Source of the DNA: Salvator merianae
Taxonomy: Eukaryota > Chordata > Lepidosauria > Squamata > Teiidae
DNA: 64,000 nucleotides
Assembly (NCBI GenBank): GCA_003586115.2
Contig: QVOM02000090.1
Span: 11,338,632-11,402,631 of the forward strand
Direction of reading: 5' to 3'
A program made the position numbers and the translations under genes. How positions within the stretch are numbered: position 1 is the stretch's first letter; every line of letters begins with the position of its first letter. The notes under the pieces are model-generated. The model saw nothing but the letters and a program-made list of their open reading frames with translations. It was not told the origin of the DNA and did no database searches. Positions 59,890-64,000 of this stretch are shown in pieces.

Positions 59890-60060
59890 ATGGCCAGCTC
59901 CTGGTCTACTGCATGGGAACCTACCACTGAGCTACAGCCACTCCCAGACTCCATGGACAACTCTACACAGTTTTCTTGGCAGGGATACAGAAGTGGTTTG
60001 CCATTGCCTACTTCTGGTGAGAAGCTGGGGATAGAATGGCAACCCTCTGCTTTCAGCTAA
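59890..60060 (-). mobile_element. SINE dimer with truncated second unit
   Basis: Unit 1 spans about 60,058-59,945 in minus orientation. The conserved junction (CCATGGAGTCTGGGAGTGGC then TGTAGCTCAG) follows. Unit 2 breaks off near 59,895. Confidence 0.7.
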
Positions 60061-60499
60061 CCATGAATTAACACATGCATAAGGGAGAAAATAGGGGTGG
60101 ACTCAGGCTATGGGGTACTGAGAGCACTAGCCATTTTGCTCTTATGCTCCAGCTGATTCTGGGTCTTCCTGTCTGAATTCACTTCCTTTTAATTGTATTC
60201 ACTGCCTTCTATTGTGCCCCTTCCAATGGGAACCAGGCACCATTGTCAGGGACCAGGGAAACTCATATCGTTTTCACGGTGAATTTCACGCCTAATGCTT
60301 GCAGGCAACTTAAAAATAAAATCTTCTCCTGAATACAGAAGGTGAAACCAGTTAGCAATGGTGGAATTCTGCAGCTTTCAAATGCGCCTCCATTTGAGAG
60401 GTAAGCCCCCCAAACCTTTATTTAAAACTTCGAAAAGGAAGCGAGCCAGTGAAAGGAGGAGGGCAGTGATAATCTGAGAATTTGCTTCCCCCTTCTGCT

Positions 60500-61220
60500 G
60501 GGAAGAAGAAGAAAAAAAAAGGAAAAGGAAAATTGACTGAAGACAGACTCATTTCAAAGGAATCTGATGGGGGGGAAGGGGGAGGCCGCCAGGAGGAGAC
60601 GAGGCGACGCTCTAGGACGCAACCTCGACGGGCCTCTTCCCTGGGTTCCGCGCTTTGGCGGACGGCCGGGGGAGGTACCACGGAATACTTAAGTCCTAGA
60701 GCGTCAGTCGCCGAAGCTTGTGGGACGGGCGGAGCGTGGCGAGGGCGGCTTTCCCCACCTTCTCCTTCTTCCCGGAATTTTGGGCCCGGCAACTGCTGCA
60801 GACTGCGGTGCACGGAGAAGGTAAGGCAGCGCCGGCTTGCTGGCTTCCAAACCCGTCCCCCCGCCTCCCCTTTCTTCTCGGCCCGGAGGGCAAAGGAAGG
60901 ATTGACAGCTGGGGACGGAGTGGGCGGGACAAGCGCTGCAGCCCCTGCCTCAGTTTCTCCACTGTGCATGCAGAAGGCGCCCCTTTTCCTGGCCTGTGGG
61001 CGTCGGGGCGAGGGAGGGGCGAAGCTGTGAGAATGGGGGTCTGTTTGGGGGGGGGGTTGAAGAGACTGGGACCTGGGGGCGTTGGCGTGAGGGAGGGGGC
61101 AAGGCAGTGAGGATGGGGGGGGTCTATTTTGGGTTGGTGGGTGGGGTTGAGGAGGCTGCAGCCCAGGAATGGCGGAGCCTGCGCTCCTGCATGCAGAAAT
61201 TCAGGCTGACCCAGGTGTAT
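60500..61220 (+). promoter_or_regulatory. Orphan CpG island, candidate promoter and first exon
   Basis: A compact CpG-rich block contains a good plus-strand donor CGGAGAAG|GTAAGG (intron from 60,821) and a 13-bp inverted repeat (60,606-60,618 with 60,693-60,705). No protein is recognised in any frame. In human the next plus-strand gene after CLDN5 is SEPTIN5, but no SEPTIN5 coding start is visible here, so the gene identity is open. A non-coding first exon whose coding exons lie beyond 64 kb is the simplest reading. Confidence 0.5.
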
Positions 61221-61503
61221 CACCTACACAGGTGAACTAATTTTGGTCTCTTTTCTGGGCCTGCCCAGGAATGGGCTGTGGAGGGGTGGACTGTATTATG
61301 TCGTTGGAGGAGAGGGGTGGGCTGGAGGTCAAAGGGGTATTGAACACTCTCCCACATCTACAAATGTGGGACATTGGGGGTAGGTAAGAAGGTTGTTCCG
61401 TTTTTATTTTAAGGATGGCTGGGCTTGTCATATGTGTTATTCACGTGTGAGGGGAGGGGGACCCTGGAGAGGTTTTCTGCTCAGTTCTTAGCCCTGTTCT
61501 GAC

Positions 61504-61780
61504 ATGAGAACACACGAGGAGCCCTGCTTTAGTCCAGCATTGTGTCTCACACATTGGCCCAGCAGTTGCTTCTGGGCATTCTCAAACAAAAGACGAAGGC
61601 AAAACCCTCATCTGCTCCTGACTCCCTGCAAATGGCCTTTAGAAGCCACCCTGCTTGTTTCTCCAACCTGGAGGTGTTACCTAGACATCCATTCTAGTAG
61701 CCACTGATACACCTGTCTTCCGTGAATTCATCTATCCTTTCTTAAAGCTATCCAGGCTGCTTGCTGTCATCCTCACAACA
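61504..61780 (+). mobile_element. Squamate CR1-like interspersed repeat
   Basis: It carries GAGGAGCCCTGCTTTAGTCC, TCTCACACATTGGCCCAGCA, CATTCTAGTAGCCACTGATA and TTAAAGCTATCCAGGCTGCT, collinear with the 43,408 copy. It lies within 0.6 kb of the orphan CpG island. Confidence 0.75.
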
Positions 61781-64000
61781 GCTAAATTCAAGACCATTTC
61801 AAGACATGCTAAATTGCAACTAGGCCTTCTTTACTCTCTCGTAACCCTTGCATCATACCAGTGGGTGAGGCAGAAGGCAGTGTGAAAGATTTATTTGAAT
61901 GAGAATATGGAGATAGGCCATTGCCAGACAAAGGGAATCGTATTGCCCTAAACTGGTGTGTTTTTCCAGACCTTACTGAAGTAACACTCCTCTAGTTCCC
62001 AGCTGAGGAGTGTGGGATCTGTAATTTGGCAACTTTGGGAGAACCATAGTTTGGGCCAACCCTGTCCTAGAAGAATAGTCTCTTGGTTGTTGCTGTTTTT
62101 TTCCTTTATTTTTCTGAGAAGGTTTCTGTGTCAGGAAAAAAAAAAAGAAAGAATCCAATGCAGGTAATACAGTTCTTGTGCAGAGTTATATGATGGTTGG
62201 AGTAATAGTTGTTAGAAATTCCCACTTGGTGGGATCTTGGTATATTGCACGGCTCTGTGGTAATTTCCTGTCAGACTGTCTGCTGTTTTAGGTGATATTC
62301 CAACTCATTGCAATATTGTAGTTTATGTTATACCTGATACATTTTTGCACATGTCTAGTTGCTGGCTACTGTAGCAATTAGGTATGTTGGTTACTTTCAT
62401 CAGAGAAGCTTCACTGAGTGAACAGTTAGCAGACGAATCCAAGATAGTCTTGTTGGAAGTAGCCCTGGTTGAGTGTAAGAGTGACTGTTTGGAGGACAGA
62501 TGATTGCAGTTTTAGTTCCCATCATCCCTTTGGAATCCACTTGCCCATTTTTGCCAAGAAAACTGTGGATGTGTCCGCATAATCACCAGGGGTTAAACTT
62601 GGCTTGATAGCGTGGAACAACAGTCACAATGGCAGCCGGTTGAACCAATTCGTTTGACAAATCGTCCCTGTTCTACTGCTGGGAAAATAAAAGGTGCTTG
62701 CTCTGGTTCGTGTCATATCATTTTTTTCATTTGGAAAAAAAAAAAAATAGCACTCCTGATTCTGTGCAGTCTTTCCAAGTCTTTAAAGTGAATTGAGAAA
62801 CATCTTGCTTCATCTGTCCGAGAAGATCCTGTTAATCTGCTTCTGGAGTGGAAACAAAGGATTGGAAAGACGTCTGTTTGTAGTTTTGTGGCCTTGAGAG
62901 CAATGTGCTGGGTTGTTTTTTTTATTTTTACTGGGTTTTTTGGTAGCATAAATCTTTACCCAAGCGTGGATGCCTGAGGAAAGGGAGGTTAATGATAAAT
63001 ATGGAAAGTTCTTTTAAAAAAAGGGTTACTGTGATTCTACTTGTATTCAGATAATTCTTTTTTTTTTTTCCTTCGGATGAGGGAGAATATTTTGGTGGCA
63101 AAATAACAGTGGCTGACCACCTCAAGTGCTCATATATGTGGAAATGAAACAGAGAGGTGTAGTGGTTAGAGTGTTGGATTTGAACCTTATAAACCCAAAG
63201 TCAAATCCTTGCTCATCCATGAAAATTCAGTGGATGAATTAGAGCTAGTGTTGGATTTCAATTTGCTACACTCTAAAGAGCTGTTAATAGGTAAAATAGG
63301 TAAATGAGTATTGCTTGAGAGAGGTTAGTATGTTTAAGAACATAAGATGTTTAAGAACATCTAGTCCTGCATCCTGTCTCACACAGTGGCCCACCAATTG
63401 CTTCTGGGTATCTCAAGCAGACGACTAGGGCAAAACCTTCACCTGCTCTCAGATTTTGGCAAAGGGCCTTTAGAGGCATCCTGCCTGTCTCTTCATTTGC
63501 CATTATCCTCTACCATTAGCTCTGCTGGTTGTGGCTGATGCATGCTGTAGTTCAGCCACATCTGCAGGGCTACAAGTTAATAACTCCAAATGCAAGTTAA
63601 AAACTCACTTACTAATTTCTGATTTAAGAAGAAGAAAAACAGTTTCTGATTATGCATGACTCCCTCGTGGGTTGTTTTGATCTTTCAGTTAGTCACACGT
63701 AACCGTGGCTTTTAAAAATAATCTGTCAATCTGATAAAGCATGGAAAAGGAAGAGAGAGGGTAGCTTGGAGGGTGAATGATAAGTCCATCAGAGTGCCCG
63801 CACAGCTGTAAAGAGATAAACTATTATTTGTATATTTGTGGCATTTACAACCCCCTGCCTTTTTTCTCAACAAGTAAAACTGGAACAGGCGTTATAAAAT
63901 GTTTTTTTCTCCTTATTTCAAAGACTGGAAGCACAGTTTGTCCAGTAAATATGAAACCTGTGTATTCTCTAATAGTATTTATTCTCTAATAATACTCCAC
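61781..64000. other. Right-end stretch without a supported gene
   Basis: I see no exon with convincing splice context on either strand. A SINE head (GTGTAGTGGTTAGAGTGTTG) starts near 63,157, and a further CR1-like repeat lies at 63,348-63,510. A degenerate SINE-like body (TTTGCCAAGAAAACTGTGGA) is visible near 62,550. If the 60.8-kb donor is real, this is first-intron sequence. Confidence 0.45.
63348..63510 (+). mobile_element. Squamate CR1-like interspersed repeat fragment
   Basis: It contains AAGAACATCTAGTCCTGCAT, CTCACACAGTGGCCCACCAA and TTTAGAGGCATCCTGCCTGT, collinear with the 43,408 copy but missing its 3' half. Confidence 0.7.

Larger units (their letters stand above)
53801..60480. other. 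Spacer between CLDN5 and the 60.5-kb CpG island
   Basis: No exon is supported. Contents are SINEs at 54,333 and 59,890, a fold-back element at 56,544-56,766, a CR1-like repeat at 57,618 and an L2 3' end at 57,864. The remaining stretches (54.6-56.5 and 58.2-59.8 kb) contain short unrecognised ORFs only. Confidence 0.5.

Noticed and set aside
60482..61030. 182-aa plus ORF in the 60.5-kb island as a SEPTIN5 start
   Set aside because: No septin N-terminal sequence is present in any frame, and the ORF looks composition-driven.

Overview
The window is vertebrate nuclear DNA, most likely from a squamate reptile (a lizard-like genome). The genes are split into short exons with GT-AG introns, and three of the four carry CpG-island promoters. 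The four recognised proteins are close to their tetrapod orthologues. The interspersed repeats are of sauropsid type: CR1 3' ends, L2 ORF2 C-terminal fragments, and tRNA-derived SINEs with a 'gtagctcagtggtagagc' head. The locus corresponds to part of the human 22q11.2 region. Species cannot be fixed from the sequence.

Layout, left to right. (1) About 200-19,600, minus strand: YPEL1, with four coding exons (4,962-11,806), a 4.8-kb 3' UTR and an upstream non-coding exon that I could not place, in one of two GC-rich islands (16.2-18.1 kb and 18.9-20.05 kb). (2) 20,440-25,850, minus strand: UFD1, 12 coding exons, 307 aa, with an ultra-short 3' UTR that ends just upstream of the YPEL1 promoter. 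(3) 25,763-26,674: a bidirectional CpG promoter shared by UFD1 and CDC45. It carries a ZNF143/THAP11-type site, CCAAT boxes and an E2F site. (4) 26,675-39,735, plus strand: CDC45, 18 coding exons, 564 aa, probably followed by one 3' UTR-only exon. (5) 39.75-51.75 kb: gene-free, repeat-rich spacer. (6) 51,760-53,600, minus strand: CLDN5, an intronless 224-aa ORF with a TATA box. (7) 53.8-60.4 kb: repeat-rich spacer with a fold-back element. (8) 60.5-61.2 kb: an orphan CpG island that looks like the promoter of a gene lying beyond the window, then repeats to the end.

Functional links. UFD1 is the ubiquitin-binding adaptor (with NPL4) of the p97/VCP segregase. CDC45 is part of the CMG replicative helicase, which p97-UFD1-NPL4 extracts from chromatin at replication termination. 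The two genes are head to head, and each appears to contain one U12-type (minor spliceosome) intron. YPEL1 is a zinc-binding Yippee protein. CLDN5 is the endothelial tight-junction claudin.

Exon boundaries were read by eye from splice consensus and reading-frame continuity. Each of the three multi-exon coding sequences adds up to an exact multiple of three with one terminal stop. No search or alignment was run.
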